Shown here: in pieces, positions 32,218 through 40,967 of the stretch
Position numbering within the stretch: the stretch's first letter is position 1
How the letters are laid out: every line of letters starts with the position of its first letter
Assembly (NCBI RefSeq): GCF_030287445.1
Contig: NZ_JASVWB010000002.1
Coordinates: 4,960,001 to 5,024,000 of the forward strand
Length of the DNA stretch: 64,000 nt
Origin: Streptomyces sp. ALI-76-A
GTDB taxonomy: Bacteria > Actinomycetota > Actinomycetes > Streptomycetales > Streptomycetaceae
Direction of reading: 5' to 3'
Position numbers and translations under genes: made by a program
The notes under the pieces: model-generated
Seen by the model: the letters and a program-made list of their open reading frames with translations, nothing else
What the model was told of the DNA's origin: nothing
Database searches by the model: none

Positions 32218-32724
32218 TCATTCGGCGGACTGCGGCTGCGGCAGCCGGAAGAGCGCCCAGACCACCTTGCCGCCGATCGACCCCGCCATCGGGTGCCAGC
32301 CCCAGCTGTCACTGAAGGAGTCGACGAGGAACAGGCCGCGACCGCACTCCGCCGCGAAGTCGTCGGCGTCGCGCGTGACCGGACTGTCCTGGCTGGGATC
32401 GCGCACCGCGCACACCAGTCGCCCGGTCCACCGCATCAGGTGCAGCCGCACGGGCGGGCTCTGCTCGGGCAGGCGCGGGGTGTTGGCGGGCAGCGCGTGC
32501 CGCAGGGCGTTGGTGACGAGTTCCGAGACCACCAGACACGTGTCGTCGAAGCGTTCGCCCAGGTCCCACTGGTCCAGTGTTCTGCGCGTGAACTGCCGCG
32601 CCTCACGGACCGCTTCGTAGCGGGCGGGGAGGGCGCAGGAGGCGGCGTCGGACGCGGCCCCGGGATCCAGCGGCGGAAGGCCCTGCCGTAAAGGCTTGAG
32701 CATGGTCGATCCATTCGTTGCCAT
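32218..32724 (-). CDS. RsbW-like ATP-binding (HATPase) anti-sigma-type protein
   Basis: 168 aa from the ATG at 32724 with GGGAGTGCC upstream. HATPase motifs: N box DDTCLVVSELVTNALRHALP, G1-like AVRDPSQDSPVTRDADDFAA, and G2 ECGRGLFLVDSFSDSWGW, then GGKVVWALFRLP. This is the AbaA/RsbW-like single-domain kinase class abundant in streptomycetes next to XRE-DUF397 genes. It may phosphorylate an anti-anti-sigma factor or act as a regulator partner. It converges with the DUF397 gene and is divergent from the XRE gene. Confidence 0.85.
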   Translation of the reverse strand: MATNGSTMLKPLRQGLPPLDPGAASDAASCALPARYEAVREARQFTRRTLDQWDLGERFDDTCLVVSELVTNALRHALPANTPRLPEQSPPVRLHLMRWTGRLVCAVRDPSQDSPVTRDADDFAAECGRGLFLVDSFSDSWGWHPMAGSIGGKVVWALFRLPQPQSAE

Positions 32725-32794
32725 GCGAGGCACTCCCGGGAATTCGCGGTCGTTGCGATGCAGCGGTGGCGCAGGACCATGGTTTCGGATGCGC

Positions 32795-32829
32795 GGTGCA
32801 GATGCAAGGTGCAGATGCACGTGCACCTG
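32795..32829. promoter_or_regulatory. TGCA-rich repeats between the RsbW-like and XRE genes
   Basis: GGTGCAGATGCA occurs twice (32795-32806 and 32808-32819). The second runs into TGCAGATGCACGTGCA (32810-32825), the exact reverse complement of the motif at 31739-31754, then CCTG. The GTGCAC palindrome is at its centre. Probable operator array in this divergent promoter region. Confidence 0.55.
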
Positions 32830-33033
32830 ACCGAATTGGACCCTCCCGTACCACTTGTTGGCCATTTTTTCTGCCATCTTCTCCCCTGTCTCTTGCCTTC
32901 CCCGTCCCCGGAGGTGTCCCACGCCTGTGCGGAAACTTTGGCTTCTTTCCATATCTGTAATCGGGCGAGTACTGCTCGGAGTGTTTTAGTGGCAGACTTC
33001 GGTGCCTGAAGACGGTTGGGGAGGCTGGCGAAC

Positions 33034-33894
33034 GTGAGCGCGGGAGAGCCCGGATCGGTGGTGCGGCGGATGCTGCTCGGCTCGCAACTCAGGCGACTGC
33101 GTGAGGCACGCGGCATCACGCGCGAGGCGGCGGGTTACTCGATCCGCGCCTCCGAGTCGAAGATCAGCCGGATGGAACTGGGCCGGGTGAGCTTCAAGAC
33201 GCGGGATGTGGAGGACCTGCTGACGCTGTACGGCATCACGGACGAGGCGGAGCGGGCCTCGCTGCTGTCCCTCGCCAAGGAGGCCAACGTCGCGGGCTGG
33301 TGGCACAGTTACTCGGACGTCCTGCCGAGCTGGTTCCCCACCTATGTGGGCCTGGAGGGCGCGGCGTCCCTGATCCGCGCGTACGAGGTCCAGTTCGTGC
33401 ACGGGCTGCTGCAGACCGAGGCGTACGCCCGCGCGGTCGTCCGGCGCGGCATGAAGGGCGCCAGCGCGGAGGACGTCGAGCGGCGCGTGACGCTGCGCAT
33501 GGAGCGGCAGAAGCACCTCCTGGAGGACAACGGCCCGGAGTGCCACATCGTGCTGGACGAGGCCGCCCTGCGCCGCCCCTACGGCGACCGCGAGGTGATG
33601 CGCGGCCAGTTCCAGCACCTGATCGAGATCTCCGAGCGCCCCAACGTGCGGCTACAGGTCATGCCGTTCGGCTTCGGCGGCCACTCCGGCGAGAGCGGCG
33701 CGTTCACGATCCTGTCCTTCCCGGAGTCCGACCTCTCCGACGTGGTCTACCTGGAGCAGCTCACCAGCGCGCTGTACCTCGACAAGCACGAGGACGTGGC
33801 CCAGTACGAGAAGGCGCTGAAGGAGCTCCAGCAGGACAGCCCGGGGCCGGACGAGAGCCGGGACCTTCTGCGAGGTCTCCGCCAGCTCTCCTAG
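33034..33894 (+). CDS. XRE-family regulator with DUF5753 domain
   Basis: 286 aa from a GTG at 33034 with GGGGAGG nine bases upstream. HTH at ~12-70: LLGSQLRRLREARGITREAA, RASESKISRMELGRVSFKTR, DVEDLLTLYGI. The DUF5753 domain occupies ~100-280: SLIRAYEVQFVHGLLQTEAY, ERRVTLRMERQKHLLE, ISERPNVRLQVMPFGFGGHS, VVYLEQLTSALYLDKHEDV. These proteins control development or antibiotic genes together with DUF397 partners (WhiJ-type). The TGCA-rich motifs in the local intergenic regions are its most likely binding sites. Confidence 0.9.
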   Translation: MSAGEPGSVVRRMLLGSQLRRLREARGITREAAGYSIRASESKISRMELGRVSFKTRDVEDLLTLYGITDEAERASLLSLAKEANVAGWWHSYSDVLPSWFPTYVGLEGAASLIRAYEVQFVHGLLQTEAYARAVVRRGMKGASAEDVERRVTLRMERQKHLLEDNGPECHIVLDEAALRRPYGDREVMRGQFQHLIEISERPNVRLQVMPFGFGGHSGESGAFTILSFPESDLSDVVYLEQLTSALYLDKHEDVAQYEKALKELQQDSPGPDESRDLLRGLRQLS

Positions 33895-34007
33895 GGGTTA
33901 TCCCCAGAACATTGCGCTCTGTCCCCAACTCGCGTGCGGCGCACGTACGATGACGTGTGATCAGACCGTGACGTTGATCGTGTGTCTGCTAGTGACTTGG
34001 GGATCAC

Positions 34008-35468
34008 ATGTCGTCCTACTTCACCGACCTGGCTCAGCAGTTCATCGACGGTGAGTGGCGCCCGGGGACAGGGTCCTGGGACATCATCGACTTCAACCCG
34101 TTCGACGACGAGAAGCTGGCGTCGATCACCATAGCCACGGTCGACGAGGTCGACGAGGCGTACCGGGCGGCGGCCCGCGCCCAGAAGGAGTGGGCCGCGA
34201 CCAACCCGTACGCCCGCCGCACGGTGTTCGAGAAGGCCCTCAGGCTGATCGAGGAGCGCGAGCAGGAGATCGCCGAGGTGATCATCGCCGAGCTCGGCGG
34301 CACCCGGCTGAAGGCCGCCTTCGAACTCCACCTCGCCAAGGAGTTCCTGCGCGAGTCGATCCACCTGGCGCTGCGTCCCGAGGGCCGGATCCTGCCGTCG
34401 CCGGTCGACGGCAAGGAGAACCGCCTCTACCGCGTGCCGGTCGGCGTCGTGGGGGTGATCAGCCCCTTCAACTTCCCCTTCCTGCTGTCGCTCAAGTCGG
34501 TCGCCCCGGCGCTCGCGCTCGGCAACGCCGTGGTGCTCAAGCCGCACCAGAACACCCCGATCGTCGGCGGCTCCCTGGTCGCGAAGATCTTCGAGGACGC
34601 GGGCCTGCCCGGCGGGCTGCTGAACGTCGTCATCACGGACATCGCCGAGATCGGTGACGCGTTCATCGAGCACCCCGTCCCGAAGGTCATCTCCTTCACC
34701 GGTTCGGACAAGGTCGGCCGTCACGTCGCCACCGTCTGCGCCGCGAACTTCAAGCGCTCGGTCCTCGAACTGGGCGGCAACAGCGCGCTGGTGGTCCTCG
34801 ACGACGCCGACGTCGACTACGCGGTCGACGCGGCGGTCTTCAGCCGGTTCGTCCACCAGGGCCAGGTCTGCATGGCCGCCAACCGGGTCCTCGTGGACCG
34901 TTCGGTCGCCGACGTGTTCACCGAGAAGTTCGTCGCCAAGGTCCGGACGCTGAAGGCCGGCGACCCGCGCGACCCGGAGACCGTCATCGGCCCGGTCATC
35001 AACTCCTCGCAGGCGGACGCGCTCACGGGCGTCGTCGAGCAGGCCATCGCCGAGGGCGCCACGGCGCTGGTGCACGGCACCACCACCGACAACCTGGTCG
35101 AGCCGTCCGTCCTCACGGACCTGCCCGCCGACTCCGCCCTGCTCCAGCAGGAGGTCTTCGGCCCGGTCGTCTTCCTCATCCCGTTCGACGGCGAGGAGGA
35201 GGCCGTACGCATCGTCAACGACAGCCCGTACGGCCTGAGCGGGGCCGTCCACACCGGTGACATCGAGCGGGGTGTCGCCTTCGCCAAGCAGATCGAGACC
35301 GGCATGTTCCACGTGAACGACGGCACGGTCCACGACGAGCCGCTCGTCCCCTTCGGCGGCGAGAAGCACTCCGGCATCGGCCGCCTGAACGGCGAGACGA
35401 CGGCCGACGCGTTCACCACCCTGAAGTGGATCTCGGTCCAGCACGGGCGCAGCGGCTTCCCGTTCTGA
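34008..35468 (+). CDS. NAD(P)-dependent aldehyde dehydrogenase
   Basis: 486 aa, full length. Catalytic residues are present: the general-base Glu in VLELGGNSALVVLDDADVDY and the nucleophilic Cys in FSRFVHQGQVCMAANRVLVD. Cofactor-binding motifs include PFNFPFLLSLKSVAPALALG and FTGSDKVGRHVA. PFGGEKHSGIGRL is near the C-terminus. It resembles benzaldehyde/aromatic aldehyde dehydrogenases, converting an aldehyde to the acid in the cytosol. It is not in a clear operon; the next gene, a PadR regulator, is also of the class that responds to phenolics, but the link is weak. Confidence 0.9.
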   Translation: MSSYFTDLAQQFIDGEWRPGTGSWDIIDFNPFDDEKLASITIATVDEVDEAYRAAARAQKEWAATNPYARRTVFEKALRLIEEREQEIAEVIIAELGGTRLKAAFELHLAKEFLRESIHLALRPEGRILPSPVDGKENRLYRVPVGVVGVISPFNFPFLLSLKSVAPALALGNAVVLKPHQNTPIVGGSLVAKIFEDAGLPGGLLNVVITDIAEIGDAFIEHPVPKVISFTGSDKVGRHVATVCAANFKRSVLELGGNSALVVLDDADVDYAVDAAVFSRFVHQGQVCMAANRVLVDRSVADVFTEKFVAKVRTLKAGDPRDPETVIGPVINSSQADALTGVVEQAIAEGATALVHGTTTDNLVEPSVLTDLPADSALLQQEVFGPVVFLIPFDGEEEAVRIVNDSPYGLSGAVHTGDIERGVAFAKQIETGMFHVNDGTVHDEPLVPFGGEKHSGIGRLNGETTADAFTTLKWISVQHGRSGFPF

Positions 35469-35623
35469 CGGGACGCTCCGGTACGGCGGCGGGCACGCGT
35501 CCAGGCGCACAGGGGGCGGGTGTCCGCCGCCGGCGTGCCGGTCCCCCGCCGCCGCGGATCATCCGGTGGCGAACGCGCAGGGCACCTCCACGGGCCCAGG
35601 TGCGGCGCCCTAGGCTGGACGGC

Positions 35624-36265
35624 ATGTCAGCGATCCGTCTCCTCGTGCTCGGCGCGGTCCGCCAGCACGGGCGGGCCCACGGCTACCAGGTGCGCAACGA
35701 CCTGGAGTACTGGGGCGCGCACGAGTGGTCCAACGCCAAGCCCGGCTCGATCTACCACGCCCTGAAACAGATGGCGAAGCAGGGGCTGCTGCACGCGCAC
35801 GAGATCGCGCCGTCCACCGTCGGCGGCCCGCCGCGCACCGAGTACGAGATCACCGAGGCGGGCATCGAGGAGTACCTCTCGCTGGTCCGCGCGTACCTGA
35901 CCGCCTACGACCAGCGGCCGGACGTGCTGACCGCCGCGCTCGGCTTCATGGTCGACCTGGACCGCGAGGAGGTCCTCGGCCTCCTGGAGGACCGGGTGCG
36001 CAGCATCGAGGAGTGGCGCAAGTCCGTCACCGAGTACTACACGCCGGAGGAGGGCCCCGGGCAGCTCGGCCACATCGGCGAGATCATGAACTTCTGGGTG
36101 CACTCGGCCGACACCGGCGCCGACTGGACCCGGGGTCTCATCGACCGCATCCGTGCCGGGGCGTACACCTTCGCTGGAGAGGGCGAGCCGTTCGTGGGCG
36201 TCCTGCCGGAGGGCGAGGAGAACCCCTTCGCGACGGGGGAGCGGCATCCGGGAGACAGCCGCTAA
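35624..36265 (+). CDS. PadR-family transcriptional regulator
   Basis: 213 aa from the ATG at 35624. PadR winged helix: SAIRLLVLGAVRQHGRAHGY, AKPGSIYHALKQMAKQGLLH, GGPPRTEYEITEAGIEEYL; the C-terminal helical dimerisation arm (EEVLGLLEDRVRSIEEWRKS) follows. It lies just upstream of the ABC-2 exporter genes and two TCAAGTTTGA palindromes occupy the intervening space, so it most likely represses the exporter until an inducer binds. Confidence 0.9.
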   Translation: MSAIRLLVLGAVRQHGRAHGYQVRNDLEYWGAHEWSNAKPGSIYHALKQMAKQGLLHAHEIAPSTVGGPPRTEYEITEAGIEEYLSLVRAYLTAYDQRPDVLTAALGFMVDLDREEVLGLLEDRVRSIEEWRKSVTEYYTPEEGPGQLGHIGEIMNFWVHSADTGADWTRGLIDRIRAGAYTFAGEGEPFVGVLPEGEENPFATGERHPGDSR

Positions 36266-36330
36266 TCAAGTTTGACTAAGTCCCTGGGTGGGCATACGCT
36301 CCTCCGGCGAGCTAGTAGTCAAGTTTGATT
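36263..36330. promoter_or_regulatory. Paired PadR operator-like sites before the ABC exporter
   Basis: TAATCAAGTTTGACTA (36263-36278, overlapping the padR stop) and TAGTCAAGTTTGATTA (36315-36330) are imperfect mirror images, each centred on TCAAGTTTGA. AT-rich palindromes are rare in this GC-rich genome. Their position between the PadR and exporter genes supports operator function. Confidence 0.75.
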
Positions 36331-36367
36331 AATAACTCGCTCTGTCAGGTGACTCGGAAGGAGTTCG

Positions 36368-37318
36368 ATGACCGACGCGATCGTCGCCGAAGGCCTGTGC
36401 AAGAGGTACGGCGACAAGGCGGCCCTGGACGGGCTCGACCTGAGGGTGGCCCGCGGGTCCGTGCACGGCCTGCTGGGCCCGAACGGCGCCGGCAAGACCA
36501 CCGCCGTACGGATCCTGACCACCCTGCTGCGCCCGGACGCGGGCCGCGCCGAGGTGGCCGGGCACGACGTGGTCCGCCAGGCGTACGGCGTACGCCTGCG
36601 GATCGGCCTCCTCGGCCAGCACGCGGCCCTGGACGAGGAGCTGTCCGGCCGCCAGAACCTGGACATGTTCGGGCGTCTGCACCACCTGGGCGCCCGCCCC
36701 GCGCGCGTGCGCGCGGGTGAACTCCTGGAACGCTTCGGCCTCGCCGACACGGGCCGCAAACCCGTCCGCGCCTACAGCGGCGGCATGCGGCGCCGCCTGG
36801 ACCTGGCGGCCTCCCTCATCACCGAACCGGAGGTGCTCTTCCTGGACGAACCCACGACCGGCCTCGACCCACGTGGCCGCGCCGAGGTGTGGGCCGCGGT
36901 CCGCTCCCTGGTCGGCGGCGGCACGACGGTCCTGCTGACCACCCAGTACCTGGAGGAGGCCGATCAGCTCGCCGACCGCATCTCGGTCGTCGACCGCGGC
37001 CGGGTGGTCGCCGACGGCACGGCCGACGAGCTGAAGACGACGACCGGCGGCGACCGCATCGACGTCGTCCTGCGGGACGCCGGCCAACTGGGCGCCGCGG
37101 TCGCCCTGCTGCCGGTCGGCGGTCCGGGGGTCCGCGTCGACGCCGACCGCCGCCTGCTCAGCGCCCCCGTCACCGACCGCATGGCGGCGCTCTCCGGAGT
37201 CGTACGGGCCCTGGAGGAGGCCGGCATCGAGGCGGTGGACGTGTCCCTGCGCCGTCCGACGCTGGACGAGGTGTTCCTGCACCTCACCGGCGACCACCGA
37301 GTGAAGGAGGACGCGTGA
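36368..37318 (+). CDS. ABC transporter ATP-binding protein, DrrA-type drug exporter
   Basis: 316 aa. Walker [22 protein letters not shown]-loop [18 protein letters not shown], signature [16 protein letters not shown], Walker [22 protein letters not shown]-loop replaced by Gln ([15 protein letters not shown]), as usual in DrrA-type proteins. The C-terminal ~80 residues form the DrrA-like regulatory extension. It powers export of a drug-like or lipid substrate through the partner permease. Its stop overlaps the permease GTG (GTGA). Confidence 0.92.
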   Translation: MTDAIVAEGLCKRYGDKAALDGLDLRVARGSVHGLLGPNGAGKTTAVRILTTLLRPDAGRAEVAGHDVVRQAYGVRLRIGLLGQHAALDEELSGRQNLDMFGRLHHLGARPARVRAGELLERFGLADTGRKPVRAYSGGMRRRLDLAASLITEPEVLFLDEPTTGLDPRGRAEVWAAVRSLVGGGTTVLLTTQYLEEADQLADRISVVDRGRVVADGTADELKTTTGGDRIDVVLRDAGQLGAAVALLPVGGPGVRVDADRRLLSAPVTDRMAALSGVVRALEEAGIEAVDVSLRRPTLDEVFLHLTGDHRVKEDA

Positions 37319-38097
37319 GTACGAGCCCGTACGCCGCGAACGCCCACGCGCTGACCGACTCCTGGACCATGACCCGGCGTGAACTGGCCCACTGGGCGCG
37401 GCAGCCGGTGCAGGTCGTGGTGAGCCTGGTCTTCCCGGTGATGCTGCTGCTGATGTTCGGTTACCTCATCGGCGGCGGCCGGGGCGTCCAGGGGGACTAC
37501 GTCGACTATCTCGTCCCCGGCATGCTCGCGCTGACCATGGCGTTCGGACTCGAAGGGACCCTGCTGGCCGTCACGCAGGACCTCAACAAGGGGGTGATCG
37601 ACCGCTTCCGGTCCATGCCGATGGCCAACGGGGCCGTCCTGGTGGGGCGTTCGGTGGCCGACATGCTCCAGTCGGCGGTGGGCCTGCTGGTGATGATCGG
37701 CGTCGGCCACGCGATCGGCTGGCGGACGCACGGCGGTGTCACCGGGTTCCTCGGCGCCGTCGGCCTGCTGCTGCTGTTCCGCTTCGCCATGCTGTGGATC
37801 GGCATCTACCTGGCGATGGTGGCCGGCAAGCCGGAGCTGGTCCAGGCGGTGCAGATCCTGGTCTGGCCCGTCGGGTTCCTGTCCAACGCCTTCGCCACCC
37901 CCGACTCCATGCCCGGCTGGCTGGGCTCGGTGGTCGAGTGGAATCCGATGTCCCACACGGCCACCGCGGTACGGGACCTGTTCGGCTGGCCGGGCGCCGA
38001 GTCGGGCCACGTGTGGGCCGCGGTGGGGTGGCCGCTGGCGCTGCTGGCGGTGTTCTTCCCGCTGGCGGTGCGGAGGTTCGGGGCGTTGAGCACGTAG
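37315..38097 (+). CDS. ABC-2 type exporter permease, DrrB-type
   Basis: 260 aa from a GTG at 37315 overlapping the ATPase gene. Six membrane segments; the N-terminal amphipathic region contains [20 protein letters not shown], the coupling helix of DrrB-like proteins. Later segments include [40 protein letters not shown] and [15 protein letters not shown], the conserved ABC-2 stretch before the last helix. It forms the export path with the ATPase; the substrate is not predictable. Confidence 0.92.
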   Translation: MSTSPYAANAHALTDSWTMTRRELAHWARQPVQVVVSLVFPVMLLLMFGYLIGGGRGVQGDYVDYLVPGMLALTMAFGLEGTLLAVTQDLNKGVIDRFRSMPMANGAVLVGRSVADMLQSAVGLLVMIGVGHAIGWRTHGGVTGFLGAVGLLLLFRFAMLWIGIYLAMVAGKPELVQAVQILVWPVGFLSNAFATPDSMPGWLGSVVEWNPMSHTATAVRDLFGWPGAESGHVWAAVGWPLALLAVFFPLAVRRFGALST

Positions 38098-38277
38098 GGG
38101 CCGGACGAGTGGGGCGGTGAGGGGGCCGGGCGCTGAGTGGGTAAGGCGGGGAGCTGACCGGGCGGGCGGGGACCTCGGGAAAGTCGTGGCCGCCGAGTGG
38201 GAACCCCGGCGCGGTGAGCGGTGTACCAGGAATGACAGCGCATCGCGGCGGGGTCATCGGTCGTTCGGGGGGTTCCC

Positions 38278-39498
38278 ATGAGGTGGATCAGCAGGTGCAG
38301 GGCGGTGGTGGCCATGGCGGTGGGCGTCCTGCTGTCGGTGGCGGCGTGCGCCGACACGGAAGGGGGCACGGCTGCGGGCGGGCGACCGGACGGGGGAGAG
38401 CGCGCACCCTCAGCGGTGGGGGACACGCCTCCCCGCGTCCCGTCGGCCGCCGGCCTGCCCGGCTTCGTGGCCGACGTCGGCTTCGCCTCGGACGGCAGCG
38501 GATTCGCGCTGCTCGCGGAGTGCGGAAGGAAGCGCTGCCGGCAGCATGTCGCCGTCCTGGACGCGGGCGCCGACACCTGGCGGCTCCGCCGTTCGCCGCT
38601 GGCGGACGTGACGGGTGACCTCGGGATCACGGCGGGGCTCGTGGTGCTGGGCCCCGGCCGCGCGCTGATCACCGAGGGCGGGTGGCCGCCCCCGGACCGG
38701 ACCTGGTTCACCGGCGACCGGGGCCGCAGCTGGCGCGCGGGCACCACCGAGCCGTCGGGCACGGTGCCGGTGGTGTCCGGGGGAGGGGCCCTGGTCGAGG
38801 ACTGCGCGCGGGCGGACCGGGAGGGGAACAGCTGCGAGCGCTCCCGCCTGCTCACGGTGGTTCCCGCCACCGGCGAGTACCGGTCCCTGGCCGCCCAGCC
38901 TCCGCTGAAGGGCCCGATGATCCCCGCAGGAGAGATCGCGCGCGGGACAGCCGGAAGCCTGCTCCTCGCCTCCGGCCGTGACCCGGGCTCCGACCGCCCC
39001 GCCCTCGCGGTCAGCGAGGACCGGGGACGCACCTGGCGGCTGTCCCGGCTGCCGGGCTCGACCCGGCACGGCTCGGGCATGCGGGTGGTCGCCGCACCGG
39101 GAACCGAGGGGAACAAGCTGTACGCGGCCCAGCCGGGTCACCTGCCAGGCGAGGACGACGTGAAGAACGGCCTGCTCGCCCTGCACCGCAGCGCCGACGC
39201 TGGCCACACCTGGGAGCGGGTGTGGGAACACCGCAGGGGAGTGGAGCCCCGCTCCCTGCTCGGCGCCCCGGTGGCCGCCGCCGACGGCAGCCTCACCCTT
39301 CACGGCGAGGACGGCGCCTGGCGCAGCACCGACGGCGGCCGTACGTTCACCCGCGCCGAAGACTCCCGAGGACCCGCGGGCTCGGTGACCACGACCCCGC
39401 TCGGCTACCTGGGGGGTGACAGCCACGGCTCCGGGAGGTTTCGCATATCGGCCGACGGCGTCCACTGGACGTCGTTCGCCCTGGGCGGCGGCGACTGA
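38278..39498 (+). CDS. Secreted lipoprotein with BNR/beta-propeller-like repeats
   Basis: 406 aa. Signal with lipobox VGVLLSVAACAD. The mature region has several BNR/Asp-box-like turns (S-x-D-x-G-x-T-W): TWFTGDRGRSWRAG, AVSEDRGRTWRLSRL, HRSADAGHTWERVWE, WRSTDGGRTFTRAE. Such repeats cap blades of sialidase-type propellers. No glycosidase catalytic residues are recognisable, so it may be a binding or sensor lipoprotein on the cell surface. Monocistronic; it converges with the gadB gene, 26 bases apart. Confidence 0.8.
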   Translation: MRWISRCRAVVAMAVGVLLSVAACADTEGGTAAGGRPDGGERAPSAVGDTPPRVPSAAGLPGFVADVGFASDGSGFALLAECGRKRCRQHVAVLDAGADTWRLRRSPLADVTGDLGITAGLVVLGPGRALITEGGWPPPDRTWFTGDRGRSWRAGTTEPSGTVPVVSGGGALVEDCARADREGNSCERSRLLTVVPATGEYRSLAAQPPLKGPMIPAGEIARGTAGSLLLASGRDPGSDRPALAVSEDRGRTWRLSRLPGSTRHGSGMRVVAAPGTEGNKLYAAQPGHLPGEDDVKNGLLALHRSADAGHTWERVWEHRRGVEPRSLLGAPVAAADGSLTLHGEDGAWRSTDGGRTFTRAEDSRGPAGSVTTTPLGYLGGDSHGSGRFRISADGVHWTSFALGGGD

Positions 39499-39524
39499 GG
39501 ACGGCGATCCGGGCGGACGCCGCC

Positions 39525-40937
39525 TCAGTGATGGAACCCGGTGGCCGCCCCCTTGTCCCGGTTCAGCGGCCCGGACTGCCGGCGCAGCTCCGGCAGCAGC
39601 CGCGTCAGGTCCTCCACGAACAGGTCGGCGAGGTCGGCCGAGAAGCCGTTGCGGCACACCACCCGCAGCACGGACAGGTCCTCGCGGTGCGGCGGGAAGG
39701 TGTACGCCGGCACCAGCCAGCCCCCCTCCCGCAGCCGCCGGGAGACGTCGAAGACGTCGTAGGCGTCCACACCGGGCGCGGTCGTGAAGGCGAACACCGG
39801 CAACTGGTCGCCCCGGGTCAGCAGCCGGAAGTCGCCGAGCGCCTCGACCCGTTCGGCAATGCCCAGGGCCACGTCCCGCGTGGACTGCTGCACGGCCCGG
39901 TACCCCTCCCGGCCCAGCCGGAGGAACGTGTAGTACTGCGCGACGACCTGAGCGCCGGGCCGGGAGAAGTTGAGGGCGAAGGTCGGCATGTCACCGCCCA
40001 GGTAGTTGACGCGGAACACGAGTTCCTCGGGCAGGGCCTCCTTGTCGCGCCACAGGGCCCAGCCGACGCCCGGGTAGACCAGCCCGTACTTGTGGCCGGA
40101 GGTGTTGATGGAGGCGACCCTCGGCAACCGGAAGTCCCACACCAGGTCCGCGTCGAGGAAGGGGGCGACCATCGCGCCGGACGCCCCGTCGACGTGCACG
40201 GGGATGTCGAGGCCGGTGCGGTCCTGGAGGGCGTCGAGGGCGGCGCACAGGTCCGCGACCGGTTCGTAGGAACCGTCGAAGGTGGAGCCGAGGATGCCGA
40301 CGACCCCGATGGTGTTCTCGTCGCACAGCTCGGCGGCGGCCTGTGGGTCGAGGTGGAACCGGTCGCCCTCCATGGGCACCTGACGGGCCTCCACCTCCCA
40401 GAAGGTGCAGAACTTGTCCCAGCAGACCTGCACGTTGACGCCCATGACGAGATTCGGGCGGACGTCCCGGGCCGGGTACCGGTCGGCGTGGCGCTGCGCC
40501 CAGCGCCGCTTCAGCGCCATGCCGGCGAGCATGCAGGCCTCGCTCGACCCGGTCGTCGAACAGCCCACGGCGGCCGAGGGATCGGGCGCGTTCCACAGGT
40601 CGGCGAGCATGGCCACACAGCGCCGCTCCAGCTCGGCGGTGCGCGGGTACTCGTCCTTGTCGATCATGTTCTTGTCCCGGCACTCGTCCATCAGGACCCC
40701 GGCCTGCGGCTCCATCCAGGTGGTGACGAAGGTGGCGAGGTTCAGCCGGGCGTTGCCGTCCAGCATCAGCTCGTCGTGCACGAGCTGGTAGGCGGTCGCG
40801 GGCGGCAGGGGAGTGTCCGGGAGCCGGTGCTTGGGCGGAGCCTCGGTCATGCCGCCGACCGGGTTCGCCTCTCCGTGGAAGGGGTTGACGGACAGCGGGC
40901 GCTGGTCGCGCTGGTCGGGGCCGGTGTGCAGCGGCAT
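39525..40937 (-). CDS. gadB: Glutamate decarboxylase (PLP-dependent)
   Basis: 470 aa. Group II decarboxylase features: GCSTTGSSEACMLAGMALKR (PLP phosphate loop), VQVCWDKFCTFWEVEARQVP, IPVHVDGASGAMVAPF (Asp and Ala at the PLP ring), and SINTSGHKYGLVYPGVGWAL with the Schiff-base Lys in HK. It decarboxylates glutamate to GABA, consuming a proton. It is followed in the same operon order by a ClC antiporter rather than GadC; together they fit acid resistance. Start at 40937 fits the family length. Confidence 0.95.
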   Translation of the reverse strand: MPLHTGPDQRDQRPLSVNPFHGEANPVGGMTEAPPKHRLPDTPLPPATAYQLVHDELMLDGNARLNLATFVTTWMEPQAGVLMDECRDKNMIDKDEYPRTAELERRCVAMLADLWNAPDPSAAVGCSTTGSSEACMLAGMALKRRWAQRHADRYPARDVRPNLVMGVNVQVCWDKFCTFWEVEARQVPMEGDRFHLDPQAAAELCDENTIGVVGILGSTFDGSYEPVADLCAALDALQDRTGLDIPVHVDGASGAMVAPFLDADLVWDFRLPRVASINTSGHKYGLVYPGVGWALWRDKEALPEELVFRVNYLGGDMPTFALNFSRPGAQVVAQYYTFLRLGREGYRAVQQSTRDVALGIAERVEALGDFRLLTRGDQLPVFAFTTAPGVDAYDVFDVSRRLREGGWLVPAYTFPPHREDLSVLRVVCRNGFSADLADLFVEDLTRLLPELRRQSGPLNRDKGAATGFHH

Positions 40938-40967
40938 GAGCGGGTCTCCTCAGCGGGTCGGCGGGTT

